Source: Leptospiraceae bacterium | Lineage (GTDB): Bacteria; Spirochaetota; Leptospiria; Leptospirales; Leptonemataceae | Length of the DNA: 14,602 nt | Direction of reading: 5' to 3' | Assembly: GCA_020440935.1 (NCBI GenBank) | Contig: JAGRNC010000019.1 | Span: 1 to 14,602, forward strand | Part shown: piece after piece, positions 6,554 through 14,100 of the stretch | Layout of the letters: every line of letters begins with the position of its first letter | Numbering within the stretch: position 1 is the stretch's first letter | Translations under genes and position numbers: made by a program | Notes under the pieces: model-generated | Seen by the model: only the letters and a program-made list of their open reading frames with translations | What the model was told of the DNA's origin: nothing | Database searches by the model: none

Positions 6554-6588
6554 ATACTTCCTACTACTGCTCTAGTTCCTATCCAGGC

Positions 6589-7137
6589 TTACTTTTTGCC
6601 CGCTTTACCGGCTTTACCTGCTTTGCGGCGAATCTGTTCGCCTGCGTATCGAACTCCTTTCCCTTTGTAAGGTTCCGGAGGTCGGAAAGATCGGATTTCT
6701 GATGCAACCTGACCCAGTTTCTGACGGTCAATCCCTGTAAGTTGCACCCTGGTTTGATCCGTTACCTGCGCTTCTATTCCGGCAGGCAGAGGATATTTAA
6801 TCTCGTGCGAGTATCCCAGAGAAAGTACAAGTTCCTTTCCTTTTAGCTGCGCGCGATATCCCACGCCAACCAACTCCAGGTTTCTAGTCCAGCCGTCGCT
6901 TACGCCCGTGACACAGTTTTGCAGAAGCGCTCGAGCCAGTCCGTGGCGCTCTCGCTGCTTCTTGGACTCGTCGGAGCGAGTAAGCGTAGCTACTCCGCTA
7001 TCCACGGCCAGAGAAATACCCTCGGGCAATGGAGATTCCAGATTCCCTTTGGGTCCCTTTATGTTCACGGTTGAACCCTGCACGTTCAGCTCAACACCGG
7101 ACGGCAATTTAATGGGCGCTTTTCCTACTCTTGACAT
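6589..7137 (-). CDS. rplF: 50S ribosomal protein L6 with Lys-Ala-Gly tail
   Basis: L6 lies near the factor-binding site and the sarcin-ricin loop. The 182 residues show the two L6 domains: MSRVGKAPIKLPSGVELNVQ with VNIKGPKGNL, then GYRAQLKGKELVLSLGYSH and the C-terminal block GIDRQKLGQVASEIRSFRPP ending in EPYKGKGVRY. After the usual end the protein carries three perfect Lys-Ala-Gly repeats (residues 172-180) and two lysines. The ATG at 7137 has GGGAG 8 nt upstream. It follows rpsH by 21 nt. Confidence 0.98.
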   Translation of the reverse strand: MSRVGKAPIKLPSGVELNVQGSTVNIKGPKGNLESPLPEGISLAVDSGVATLTRSDESKKQRERHGLARALLQNCVTGVSDGWTRNLELVGVGYRAQLKGKELVLSLGYSHEIKYPLPAGIEAQVTDQTRVQLTGIDRQKLGQVASEIRSFRPPEPYKGKGVRYAGEQIRRKAGKAGKAGKK

Positions 7138-7158
7138 GATTTCGTCTCCCTTCTGCGA

Positions 7159-7554
7159 TTACCAGACTCGCAGCAGGACTTCTCCACCTACGTTCATCTT
7201 TTTGGCCTTGCGTCCGGTCATTACTCCGTGGGAGGTAGACAGGATTGCAATACCCATGTTGTTCCGAACAGGTCGCATTTCCTGGCTTTTGCTATAGATG
7301 CGTCGGCCCGGTTTGCTTACTCGCTCGATCTCTTTGATAACCGGCGATTTGTCCGCGTACTTCAGTTCTACTTCTATGGTGCTTTTGTTGTTCTCTTTCT
7401 TAACTTCGTAAGCAGAGATAAAGCCTTCATTTTTCAGTATAGAAACAATGCTCTCTTTTAGATTGGAGCCTGCAAAACTGACTTTTGTATGCCCTGCCCT
7501 GGATGCATTTCGAATCCGGGTCAACATATCCGCTATTGGATCACTCAAACTCAT
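7159..7554 (-). CDS. rpsH: 30S ribosomal protein S8
   Basis: S8 is a primary 16S rRNA-binding protein of the central domain and, in E. coli, the translational repressor of the spc operon. The 131-residue product begins MSLSDPIADMLTRIRNASRA and carries KESIVSILKNEGFI. Its C-terminal domain is RVSKPGRRIYSKSQEMRPV, then GIAILSTSHGVMTGRKA and GGEVLLRVW, all typical. The ATG at 7554 has AGGAG about 10 nt upstream. I see no obvious copy of the E. coli S8 target at the rplX-rplE junction, so feedback by S8 cannot be claimed here. Confidence 0.98.
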   Translation of the reverse strand: MSLSDPIADMLTRIRNASRAGHTKVSFAGSNLKESIVSILKNEGFISAYEVKKENNKSTIEVELKYADKSPVIKEIERVSKPGRRIYSKSQEMRPVRNNMGIAILSTSHGVMTGRKAKKMNVGGEVLLRVW

Positions 7555-7572
7555 TGCAGTATTACTCCTTCC

Positions 7573-7758
7573 TTACCAGGATGATTTCGTTACTCCAGGT
7601 ATTTGGCCCATGCTGGCCAGTTTACGAAAACAAATCCTACACATTCGGAATCGACGCAGAAATCCGCGGGGTCTTCCGCAAATCGGGCATCGGTTGTGTT
7701 CCCGTACTTTGAAGCGTGGCTTACGCTTCATTTTTTCCATCATTGCCTTTCGAGCCAT
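7573..7758 (-). CDS. rpsZ: 30S ribosomal protein S14, zinc-binding type Z
   Basis: S14 is a 30S head protein needed late in small-subunit assembly. The 61 residues are the short, zinc-binding form, with ligands Cys24, Cys27, Cys40 and Cys43 in CPICGRP and RMCRICFRKLA, and the conserved end GQIPGVTKSSW. The longer zinc-free form (about 100 residues) is not in this window. The ATG at 7758 is preceded by AGGAG with a 6-nt spacer. It sits between rplE and rpsH, its standard spc position. The symbol rpsN is used for the same gene in many annotations. Confidence 0.97.
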   Translation of the reverse strand: MARKAMMEKMKRKPRFKVREHNRCPICGRPRGFLRRFRMCRICFRKLASMGQIPGVTKSSW

Positions 7759-7780
7759 TCTTTACTCCTGCTGCTCCTGC

Positions 7781-8323
7781 TCAGCTCTTTCGGAACGGAA
7801 AACCCAGCGCGGTTAAGAGCTCTCGGCCTTCTTCGTCTGTCGTTGCTGTGGTTGCTACCGTTACGTTCAGTCCATGGTAAGAATCTACCTGGTCCACGTT
7901 GATCTCGGGAAAGATAATCTGTTCCCGGATCGAAAAGTTATAATTTCCTCGGCCATCAAAGCCGTTAGGGTTCAGTCCGCGAAAGTCCCGTACCCGGGGG
8001 ATCGCAATGTTAATCAGTCGGAATAGAAATTCGTACATTCTCTGACCGCGCAGAGTAACCCGGCAACCGATCGCCATGCCCTCGCGAAGCTTAAATCCAG
8101 CGATGGATTTCTTGGCTTTGGTCCGCACCGCGCGCTGTCCTGTAATCAGGCCCAGCTCTTCGACTGCGGCCTCCAGCGCCTTGGGGTTGGTAGCCGCATC
8201 GCCGATGCCAACATTGAGCGAAATCTTTTCCAATCCCGGAACTTGCATTACGCTCTTGTACTGGAATTTCTCCCGCAGAGCGCCCACAATCTCGGACTTG
8301 TATTTTTCCTGCAGTTGATTCAT
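7781..8323 (-). CDS. rplE: 50S ribosomal protein L5
   Basis: L5 binds 5S rRNA and touches P-site tRNA and S13 in the central protuberance. The 180 residues show MQVPGLEKISLNVGIGDAAT, the LITGQRAVRTKAKKSIAGFK block, GCRVTLRGQRMYEFLFRLIN, RDFRGLNPNGFDGRGNYNF and a C-terminal NVTVATTATTDEEGRELL. All are hallmarks, and the length is normal (about 179). The ATG at 8323 starts 11 nt after the rplX stop with only a GGAA as ribosome binding site, so re-initiation after rplX is likely. Confidence 0.98.
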   Translation of the reverse strand: MNQLQEKYKSEIVGALREKFQYKSVMQVPGLEKISLNVGIGDAATNPKALEAAVEELGLITGQRAVRTKAKKSIAGFKLREGMAIGCRVTLRGQRMYEFLFRLINIAIPRVRDFRGLNPNGFDGRGNYNFSIREQIIFPEINVDQVDSYHGLNVTVATTATTDEEGRELLTALGFPFRKS

Positions 8324-8334
8324 CTAAAAATTCC

Positions 8335-8693
8335 TTAAACGGTTTTCCCTTCTGGCCGGGTCACCCGCACCATTTTCCCGTCTTCTTGCTTTCTGCCCAA
8401 TCGGACGCCTTTCTTCTTCTTTGAGTCGTAGAACAGTACGTTCGATAGATCCATGGGCGCTTCGACTTCGATCACGCCGCCCTGAGGATTCTCCTGAGTG
8501 GGTCTCATGAACTTTTTGATTTTGTTCACTCCCTCTACATACACTCGGTCGTTCTTTCGATCGATATGGAGGATCTTTCCTCGCTTTCCTTTTTCCTTGC
8601 CTGCGATTACCACCACTTCATCGCCGATCTTTAGAACCAGATTACGATGGCGGTGCTTTTCTTCGGCCTGTATTCTTGCAGCAAAACGATTCA

Positions 8694-8694
<1 letters not shown>
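8335..8694 (-). CDS. rplX: 50S ribosomal protein L24 with short N-terminal extension
   Basis: L24 is an assembly initiator that binds the 5' region of 23S rRNA near the exit tunnel. Its KOW motif is clear: LKIGDEVVVIAGKEKGKRGK at about residues 21-40, then VYVEGVNKIKKFMRPTQENP and the conserved GGVIEVEAPMDLSNV. About 18 residues (MNRFAARIQAEEKHRHRN) come before the usual start. The ATG at 8694 is supported by GGAGGT with a 6-nt spacer, and no later start codon fits, so the extension is probably real. The start overlaps by one base (TAATG) the stop codon of the rplN downstream frame, so reading of rplX probably depends on how rplN is read. Confidence 0.97.
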
Positions 8695-9080
<386 letters not shown>

Positions 9081-9084
<4 letters not shown>

Positions 9085-9344
9085 GATTGCGCCCTCTCAA
9101 CAACTTTGAATAGTCGATGTCTTTTCCAGCGAGACAGAGGACGAGTTTCGATTGCGCTAACAATATCTCCCTCTCTGGATTCATTCTTTGCATCATGAAT
9201 CTTAATTCGCTGGGACCGCTTTACGGTCTTTTTGAACTTTGGATGGGTAAAGAAGGTCTCTACCAGGATTACTCTGGTTTTGTCGGTTTTATCCGAGACC
9301 ACCCGGCCCACAATGGTTCTAATTCTCTTCGCTCGCGTTTTCAT
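9081..9344 (-). CDS. rpsQ: 30S ribosomal protein S17
   Basis: S17 is a primary 16S rRNA-binding protein (5' domain, OB-fold). The 87 residues hold IVGRVVSDKTDKTRVILVET, the loop HPKFKKTVKRSQRIKIHDAK, EGDIVSAIETRPLSRWKRHR and the final LFKVVERA, all diagnostic. The ATG at 9344 gives the expected N-terminus. It is 11 nt after rpmC, and its TGA stop overlaps the rplN ATG (ATGA). rpmC-rpsQ-rplN links the S10 and spc halves without any promoter or terminator that I can see. Confidence 0.97.
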
Positions 9345-9355
9345 ACTTCAGTCCG

Positions 9356-9595
9356 TTATTTCTTGCGGGCTTTCCCTTTCCCGGAGGATTCCTTCTGAGC
9401 TGCTATGCCCAGTTCCCTTGCTCGAAGCACAGTTTTGATTCGCGCTACGTTCTTCTTCAGCTGATTCACTCGAGCTGGTTTTTGCAGCGATCGGGCGATT
9501 CCGAATGCAAAGCGCAGTTCGCGCAGTTCGGCTTTGGCCTGATCCAGTTGCTCCAGAAGATTCTCTTCGCTCAGTTCATGGTACGATGATGCCAT
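9356..9595 (-). CDS. rpmC: 50S ribosomal protein L29
   Basis: L29 is a small two-helix protein at the exit tunnel rim, beside L23, where SRP and trigger factor dock. The 79-residue product shows ELSEENLLEQLDQAKAELRE, LRFAFGIARSLQKPARVNQL and KKNVARIKTVLRARELG, the usual antiparallel helices, and then a basic tail (KESSGKGKARKK) longer than in E. coli L29 (63 aa). The ATG at 9595 follows the rplP stop by 10 nt, and the AAGGA ribosome binding site overlaps that stop codon, so the pair is coupled. Confidence 0.96.
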   Translation of the reverse strand: MASSYHELSEENLLEQLDQAKAELRELRFAFGIARSLQKPARVNQLKKNVARIKTVLRARELGIAAQKESSGKGKARKK

Positions 9596-9605
9596 AGTTG
9601 CGTCC

Positions 9606-10019
9606 TTAGATCAGATCCTTCCTTACGAAAGCGGTGCGCAGGGGCAGCTTATGCGCCGCCAGATCCAACGCTTCTCGTGCCAGTGCTTCCGGAACGCCGC
9701 TCATCTCAAAGAGCACTCGGCCGGGACGAATCACGGCTACCCAGTATTCCGGACTACCTTTACCGCTACCCATCCGGGTTTCGGCTGGCTTCTTGGTAAC
9801 AGGCTGATCGGGGAAAATGCGAATCCACATTTTACCACCCCTCTTAACATGCCTGGTCATTGCCCGGCGAGCAGCCTCAATCTGGCGCGCAGTAAGGCGT
9901 CCTGACTCAACAGCCTTCAGCCCGAACTCTCCGAAGGAAACCTTGTTGCCTCGGTGGGATAGTCCCTTGAGCCGACCGCGCTGGCGCTTTCTGTATTTTA
10001 CGCGTTTCGGTGATAACAT
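9606..10019 (-). CDS. rplP: 50S ribosomal protein L16
   Basis: L16 organises the A-site finger region and the binding of aminoacyl-tRNA on the 50S subunit. The 137 residues are typical: MLSPKRVKYRKRQRGRLKGL, FGEFGLKAVESGRLTARQIE, AARRAMTRHVKRGGKMWIRI-FPDQPVT, the loop KPAETRMGSGKGSPEYWVAV and FEMSGVPEALAREALDLAAH-KLP. The ATG at 10019 has GAGG 6 nt upstream. rpsC ends 13 nt before it. No irregularity is seen. Confidence 0.98.
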   Translation of the reverse strand: MLSPKRVKYRKRQRGRLKGLSHRGNKVSFGEFGLKAVESGRLTARQIEAARRAMTRHVKRGGKMWIRIFPDQPVTKKPAETRMGSGKGSPEYWVAVIRPGRVLFEMSGVPEALAREALDLAAHKLPLRTAFVRKDLI

Positions 10020-10032
10020 AGCTTACCTCGGC

Positions 10033-10716
10033 TTATTGCCGTCCCCCCCGTCGTCGCTGGGGCGCTTGTTCTTCTTCTTCCAATTCGGTACCGGGCAGCA
10101 GGTCACCATGATAGGTCCAAACCTTTACTCCCAGAATACCGTAAGTAGTCTTGGCTTCGCTTACCGCATATTCGATGCGTGCTCGCAGAGTATGCAGAGG
10201 CACTCGGCCGTCTTTGTATTGCTCGGTTCGAGCCATGTCGGCTCCGTTCAATCGGCCAGAAACCATGATCTTGATCCCATCAACGCCACCGCGCATGGCT
10301 CCGCGAAGAGCTTGCTTCATGACGCGACGGAAGGGCATCCGTTGCTCTAGCTGCTGCGCGATGTTCTCGCTGATTACCTGGGCAACAGTTTCTGGCTTCT
10401 TAACCTCTACAATGCTGAGATTAAGCGGGAGAGAAACGCGGCGCTTTAGTTCGGCTTTCACCGCTTCAATGGCCGCTCCTTTAGGTCCAATGATCTGACC
10501 GGGTCGCACGGTGTGCAGGTTGACATTGATCTTCTCCGGAAATCGCTCGATTACAATGCGCAGCAGACCTGCCCGCTTGTACCGTTTCTGCAGAAATTTC
10601 CGAATCATCAAATCTTCATGCAATGCATCCTGATAGCCCTCTTTGGAAAACCAAACAGAGTCCCAGGAGCGAGTGATCCCGATTCTAAGACCGATAGGAT
10701 TTACTTTCTGACCCAT
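10033..10716 (-). CDS. rpsC: 30S ribosomal protein S3
   Basis: S3 lines the mRNA entry channel and helps the ribosome unwind mRNA. Its start is MGQKVNPIGLRIGITRSWDS, a type-II KH domain follows with the GXXG loop GPKG at residues 77-80 (RPGQIIGPKG), and the C-terminal domain contains RGGVDGIKIMVSGRLNGADM, then TYGILGVKVW. The final ~15 residues are acidic and then arginine-rich (ELEEEEQAPQRRRGGRQ). At 227 residues the length is normal. The ATG at 10716 has only a weak ribosome binding site 15 nt after rplV. Confidence 0.98.
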   Translation of the reverse strand: MGQKVNPIGLRIGITRSWDSVWFSKEGYQDALHEDLMIRKFLQKRYKRAGLLRIVIERFPEKINVNLHTVRPGQIIGPKGAAIEAVKAELKRRVSLPLNLSIVEVKKPETVAQVISENIAQQLEQRMPFRRVMKQALRGAMRGGVDGIKIMVSGRLNGADMARTEQYKDGRVPLHTLRARIEYAVSEAKTTYGILGVKVWTYHGDLLPGTELEEEEQAPQRRRGGRQ

Positions 10717-10731
10717 AAACTCAAATATTCC

Positions 10732-11070
10732 TTAGTTCTCGTCGCTCAAAACCACTGTAATGTGGCTAATTCGCTTCAGTCGCTGCATGGCTCGTCCACG
10801 AGCCCGGGGGCGAAACCTTCGCATGGTCGGTCCACCGTCGATATACACTTTCTTCACGAACAACCGACTCTCATCCAGATTCTCGTTGTTATTCGCCGCG
10901 TTTGCTCTGGCAGATTCCAGAACTTTCTTAATCAATACTGCGCCTTTACGAGGTATGAATCGCAGGTAATCCACAGCTTCGCTGTAGGGATATCCACGAA
11001 TTTCATTCGCTACCAGTCGCACCTTTCGGGGACTTACGAGCAGAAACTTTGCAACTGCTTTGGCTTCCAT
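10732..11070 (-). CDS. rplV: 50S ribosomal protein L22
   Basis: L22 reaches into the nascent peptide tunnel with a long beta hairpin that helps form the constriction. The 112 residues contain AKFLLVSPRKVRLVANEIRG, KKVLESARANAANNNENLDE, VKKVYIDGGPTMRRFRPRAR and GRAMQRLKRISHITVVLSDE. The hairpin has its usual length and basic tip, with none of the tip deletions linked to macrolide resistance elsewhere. The ATG at 11070 shares its A with the rpsS TAA stop (TAATG), which suggests coupled translation. Confidence 0.98.
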   Translation of the reverse strand: MEAKAVAKFLLVSPRKVRLVANEIRGYPYSEAVDYLRFIPRKGAVLIKKVLESARANAANNNENLDESRLFVKKVYIDGGPTMRRFRPRARGRAMQRLKRISHITVVLSDEN

Positions 11071-11348
11071 TATCGTTTCACCTTCTTATCGAGGCTGGTG
11101 TGACCCTTATAAGTTCTGGTGGGAGCGAATTCTCCCAGTTTATGCCCTACCATGTTCTCATTCACATACACGGGGATAAACTTCTGACCGTTGTGAACCA
11201 ACATGGTATGCCCGATCATTTCGGGGAAAATTGTGGATCGTCTCGACCAGGTCTTGAAAGGCTTCTTATTTCCTTCCGCATTCATCTGGTTGATTCGATT
11301 CATCAGGGACTCTTCGATATAAGGCCCTTTCTTTAGTGATCTGGCCAT
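11070..11348 (-). CDS. rpsS: 30S ribosomal protein S19
   Basis: S19 sits in the 30S head, pairs with S13 and takes part in intersubunit bridges. The 92-residue product has MARSLKKGPYIEESLMNRIN, KTWSRRSTIFPEMIGHTMLV-HNGQ, FIPVYVNENMVGHKLGEFAP and TRTYKGH, all diagnostic. The ATG at 11348 lies one base after the rplB stop, and its own stop overlaps the rplV ATG. So rplB, rpsS and rplV form a chain of closely joined frames. Confidence 0.98.
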   Translation of the reverse strand: MARSLKKGPYIEESLMNRINQMNAEGNKKPFKTWSRRSTIFPEMIGHTMLVHNGQKFIPVYVNENMVGHKLGEFAPTRTYKGHTSLDKKVKR

Positions 11349-11349
11349 A

Positions 11350-12192
11350 TTAGCGTCCTATCCTCTTATTAATTCTACGCTGCACAATGAACCGATCCGT
11401 AGGATTGTTCTTTTTGCGCGTTTTGTATCCTTTGGTGGGCTGGCCCCAGGGCGAAACAGGATGACGACCACCGGAAGTCTTTCCTTCTCCACCACCGTGC
11501 GGGTGATCCACCGGGTTCATCACAACCCCACGAACGTGAGGCCGTACACCCATCCAGCGCTTACGGCCGGCTTTACCAATACTTACCAGGCTATGATCGC
11601 GGTTGCCCATGACACCCACTGTAGCTCGGCAATTCTCATGCACTTTGCGAAGTTCCCCACTGGGTAGCTTCAACAGAATGTAATCTCCGTCGCGACCGGC
11701 AATACTTGCGAATGCCCCGGCAGAACGAGCCATCTGGCCGCCACGCTCGGGCTGAAGTTCGATATTGTGAACTTGAGTACCAGCGGGGATATTCTTGAGC
11801 TGAAGGCAGTTTCCGGCGCGGATGTCCGCTTTTGCCCCGGAAAGAACCGAGTCTCCAACTTTGAGTGCATCTGGACAGAGGATGTATCGATACTCTCCGT
11901 CCGCATATTTGATTAGTGCAATATTTGCAGTCCGGTTAGGATCGTATTCGATAGCGGCAACGGTACCTGGAACTTCCAGTTTGTTTCGCTTGAAGTCGAT
12001 GATACGATATTTCCGCTTAACCCGGCCGCCCTTTCGACGCACAGAAATACGCCCGGCATTATTCCGTCCGGCTTTGTAATTCAAAGTCTCCAGCAACCCT
12101 TTGCGGGGATTGTCTTTGCTCAGACCTTCGAATACCAGAACGGATTTGTATCGGGTAGACGATGTAGTAGGTTTAAATCTCTTAATCGGCAT
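11350..12192 (-). CDS. rplB: 50S ribosomal protein L2
   Basis: L2 is one of the most conserved 50S proteins, needed for subunit joining and for the peptidyl-transferase centre. The 280 residues include the N-terminal OB-like domain (KGGRVKRKYRIIDFKRNK, IEYDPNRTANIALIKYADGE) and the SH3-like domain (RGGQMARSAGAFASIAGRDG). The functional loop VMNPVDHPHGGGEGKTSGG follows, with His230 at the position of E. coli His229. The end is the usual TDRFIVQRR. The ATG at 12192 gives the expected MPIKRFKPTTSSTR start. It begins 9 nt after rplW. Length is normal (about 275). Confidence 0.98.
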   Translation of the reverse strand: MPIKRFKPTTSSTRYKSVLVFEGLSKDNPRKGLLETLNYKAGRNNAGRISVRRKGGRVKRKYRIIDFKRNKLEVPGTVAAIEYDPNRTANIALIKYADGEYRYILCPDALKVGDSVLSGAKADIRAGNCLQLKNIPAGTQVHNIELQPERGGQMARSAGAFASIAGRDGDYILLKLPSGELRKVHENCRATVGVMGNRDHSLVSIGKAGRKRWMGVRPHVRGVVMNPVDHPHGGGEGKTSGGRHPVSPWGQPTKGYKTRKKNNPTDRFIVQRRINKRIGR

Positions 12193-12201
12193 ATCGATTC
12201 C

Positions 12202-12501
12202 TTATCCGGCGGCCTTCGCAAGGTCGATACTCTGCCCCGGGGACAGAGTTACGATGGCTTTCTTCCAGCCCGGAACTCGAGCATAATCATTTCTGAATCG
12301 CTTCAGTCGAGAAGGCACATTGATAACACGCACTTTCTCTGCTTTGACGCCGTACAGCTTGTGCAGCGCCTGGCGCACCAATTCTTTGTTGGCCCGCTTC
12401 TGAATCTTAAATGTGTACGTCTCTGAGCCAGGAACGGAGTGCTTCACTTCTTCTGACTTCTCAGTTACCACTGGAGCAATGATTACATCGTTCAAATTCA
12501 T
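12202..12501 (-). CDS. rplW: 50S ribosomal protein L23
   Basis: L23 forms the docking site for trigger factor and SRP at the tunnel exit. The 99 residues show VIIAPVVTEKSEEVKHSVPG, YTFKIQKRANKELVRQALHK-LYGVK, VRVINVPSRLKRFRNDYARV and PGWKKAIVTLSPGQSID, the common layout of bacterial L23. Its ATG at 12501 overlaps the rplD stop by 4 nt (ATGA), so translation is likely coupled to L4. Confidence 0.98.
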   Translation of the reverse strand: MNLNDVIIAPVVTEKSEEVKHSVPGSETYTFKIQKRANKELVRQALHKLYGVKAEKVRVINVPSRLKRFRNDYARVPGWKKAIVTLSPGQSIDLAKAAG

Positions 12502-13142
12502 GATTTAGCCCCCACACCAGCGTAGGCTTTTTCCAGATGAGCGAGCGCAGACTCAGTGATCACCACTCTGGAGTTGTAGTACAGCTCCGGAGCGTTCATT
12601 CGCGATGCATCCATATGATGCAACACGGGAATGTTTGAGACTGATCGGCGGAGCTTCTCATCGGCGCCCACCGTAAGAAATACGATGGTGGAGCCGGGCA
12701 GCGCGCCCATGTTCTTGAAAATGCCATGCATTTTCTTGGTGCTGAACTCAGCCACTTCCGGATCTGCCAGAACAAAAATAGCTTCTTTCGATGCCTTGAA
12801 ACTCAGTACAGATCGAAGACCTGCTCGACGTTTCTTCTCGGGCACGCGGATGGAGTAATCTCTTGGCACTGGGCCATGGGAAATACCGCCACCTTTCCAT
12901 TGCACAGAACGGGTAGAACCCTGACGTGCATTACCGGTGCCTTTTTGGCGCCAGGGTTTCTTTCCGCCTCCGCTCACTTCGGCCACCGTTTTTACTTTAT
13001 GGGTGCCTTGCCGACGATTGCGGTTCTCAGCATTGATAATTTCATGAATCAGTTTCAGATTTACATCCGCGCCAAATACGCTGGCCGGCAGATTTACTTC
13101 GCCTGATTTCTTTCCTGTCGCATCAAACTTTTGCGCTTTCAT
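12498..13142 (-). CDS. rplD: 50S ribosomal protein L4
   Basis: L4 binds domain I of 23S rRNA and, with L22, narrows the exit tunnel. In E. coli it also represses the S10 operon. The 214 residues contain the tunnel loop KKPWRQKGTGNARQG (residues 61-75), SVQWKGGGISHGPVPRDYSI, LSFKASKEAIFVLADPE and a C-terminal region ending in ITESALAHLEKAYA. The ATG at 13142 overlaps the rplC stop (ATGA). The 25-nt tuf-rpsJ gap leaves no space for an E. coli-type S10 leader, so L4 feedback at that site is unlikely here unless the target lies elsewhere. Confidence 0.98.
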   Translation of the reverse strand: MKAQKFDATGKKSGEVNLPASVFGADVNLKLIHEIINAENRNRRQGTHKVKTVAEVSGGGKKPWRQKGTGNARQGSTRSVQWKGGGISHGPVPRDYSIRVPEKKRRAGLRSVLSFKASKEAIFVLADPEVAEFSTKKMHGIFKNMGALPGSTIVFLTVGADEKLRRSVSNIPVLHHMDASRMNAPELYYNSRVVITESALAHLEKAYAGVGAKS

Positions 13143-13759
13143 CCCATCACCTCAATTCGGACCACCGAAGACCGAGGTCCGGGCACAGCGCCTTTAATCA
13201 TAATTCGATTATTCGCTGCATCCACCTGAACAATTCGGAGATTGCTCACCGTGGTCTTACGGCTACCTGCATGACCGGGCATCTTTTTGCCTTTGAAGAC
13301 TCGGCTAGGAAAGCTACTTGCTCCAATGGAACCTGGCGCACGATGGAAGTGCGATCCATGGCTCATTCGACCACCGCCGAAACCATGGCGCTTCATTACA
13401 CCCTGAAAGCCCTTTCCTTTGCTTACGGCGGTAACTTTAACGCGATCGCCGGTATTAAAGACAGTGGCATCCAGGCGCGCGCCTACTTCCACTTCCAGAT
13501 TAGCATCACGGAACTCCATGAGCGTTCTCTGAGGAACGAGGCCATTCTTCTTAACATGGCCAAGCTCGCCTTTACTCAGGGCTTTCTCCCGCACTTCTTC
13601 AAAACCCAGCTGCACAGCGCTATATCCGTGCTGCTCATTGCTTCGCAGATCGGTCACAACGCAGGGGCCGGCTTCGATGATTGTTACAGGCACTACTGCG
13701 CCTTTCTCATCGAATACCTGGGTCATCCCCAATTTCTTTCCTATTAAGCCCTTAGCCAT
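13139..13759 (-). CDS. rplC: 50S ribosomal protein L3
   Basis: L3 starts 50S assembly and sends a loop to the peptidyl-transferase centre. The 206 residues have MAKGLIGKKLGMTQVFDEKG, VPVTIIEAGPCVVTDLRSNE, VKVTAVSKGKGFQGVMKRHG and FGGGRMSHGSHFHRAPGSIG, then the extended loop ASSFPSRVFKGKKMPGHAG. The glutamine that PrmB methylates in E. coli (context GSIGQNQTP) is not present in the matching stretch, so that modification is not expected. The ATG at 13759 follows rpsJ by 10 nt. Confidence 0.98.
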   Translation of the reverse strand: MAKGLIGKKLGMTQVFDEKGAVVPVTIIEAGPCVVTDLRSNEQHGYSAVQLGFEEVREKALSKGELGHVKKNGLVPQRTLMEFRDANLEVEVGARLDATVFNTGDRVKVTAVSKGKGFQGVMKRHGFGGGRMSHGSHFHRAPGSIGASSFPSRVFKGKKMPGHAGSRKTTVSNLRIVQVDAANNRIMIKGAVPGPRSSVVRIEVMG

Positions 13760-13769
13760 TTGCTATGCC

Positions 13770-14075
13770 TCAGCTCTTTATATCTACACTTACGCCCGCC
13801 GGCAGCTGCAGCTTCATCAGCGCATCTACTGTGTCCGGGTTCGTATTCATGATATCAATCATCCGCTTATGTGTGCGGACTTCGTATTGATCCCTGGATT
13901 TCTTGTTCACATGGACCGATCGCAAGATGGTAAACTTCTCCACCCTTGTAGGAAGGGGGATCGGCCCGGAGATCTCCGCACCGGTCCGCCTCGCAGTAGC
14001 AACAATCTCTGCCGCAGAGCGATCGATCAACTTGTGATCAAAGGCTTTAAGCTTTACGCGAATTCTCTGAGCCAT
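13770..14075 (-). CDS. rpsJ: 30S ribosomal protein S10
   Basis: S10 is a 30S head protein that also acts with NusB in transcription antitermination in bacteria. The 101-residue product is standard: RIRVKLKAFDHKLIDRSAAE, GAEISGPIPLPTRVEKFTIL, RSVHVNKKSRDQYEVRTHKR and the LPAGVSVDIKS end. The ATG at 14075 has GGGG close upstream (AAGGGGATT). Only 25 nt separate it from the tuf stop, so it is probably transcribed together with tuf rather than from its own promoter. Confidence 0.98.
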   Translation of the reverse strand: MAQRIRVKLKAFDHKLIDRSAAEIVATARRTGAEISGPIPLPTRVEKFTILRSVHVNKKSRDQYEVRTHKRMIDIMNTNPDTVDALMKLQLPAGVSVDIKS

Positions 14076-14100
14076 AATCCCCTTCTTCTGATGCCTTACC

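Noticed and set aside
8324..8334. S8-binding regulatory hairpin at the rplX-rplE junction
   Set aside because: In E. coli the spc repressor S8 binds near the start of rplE. Here the junction is 11 nt and I cannot recognise the helix 21-like target by eye; absence is not proven without folding.
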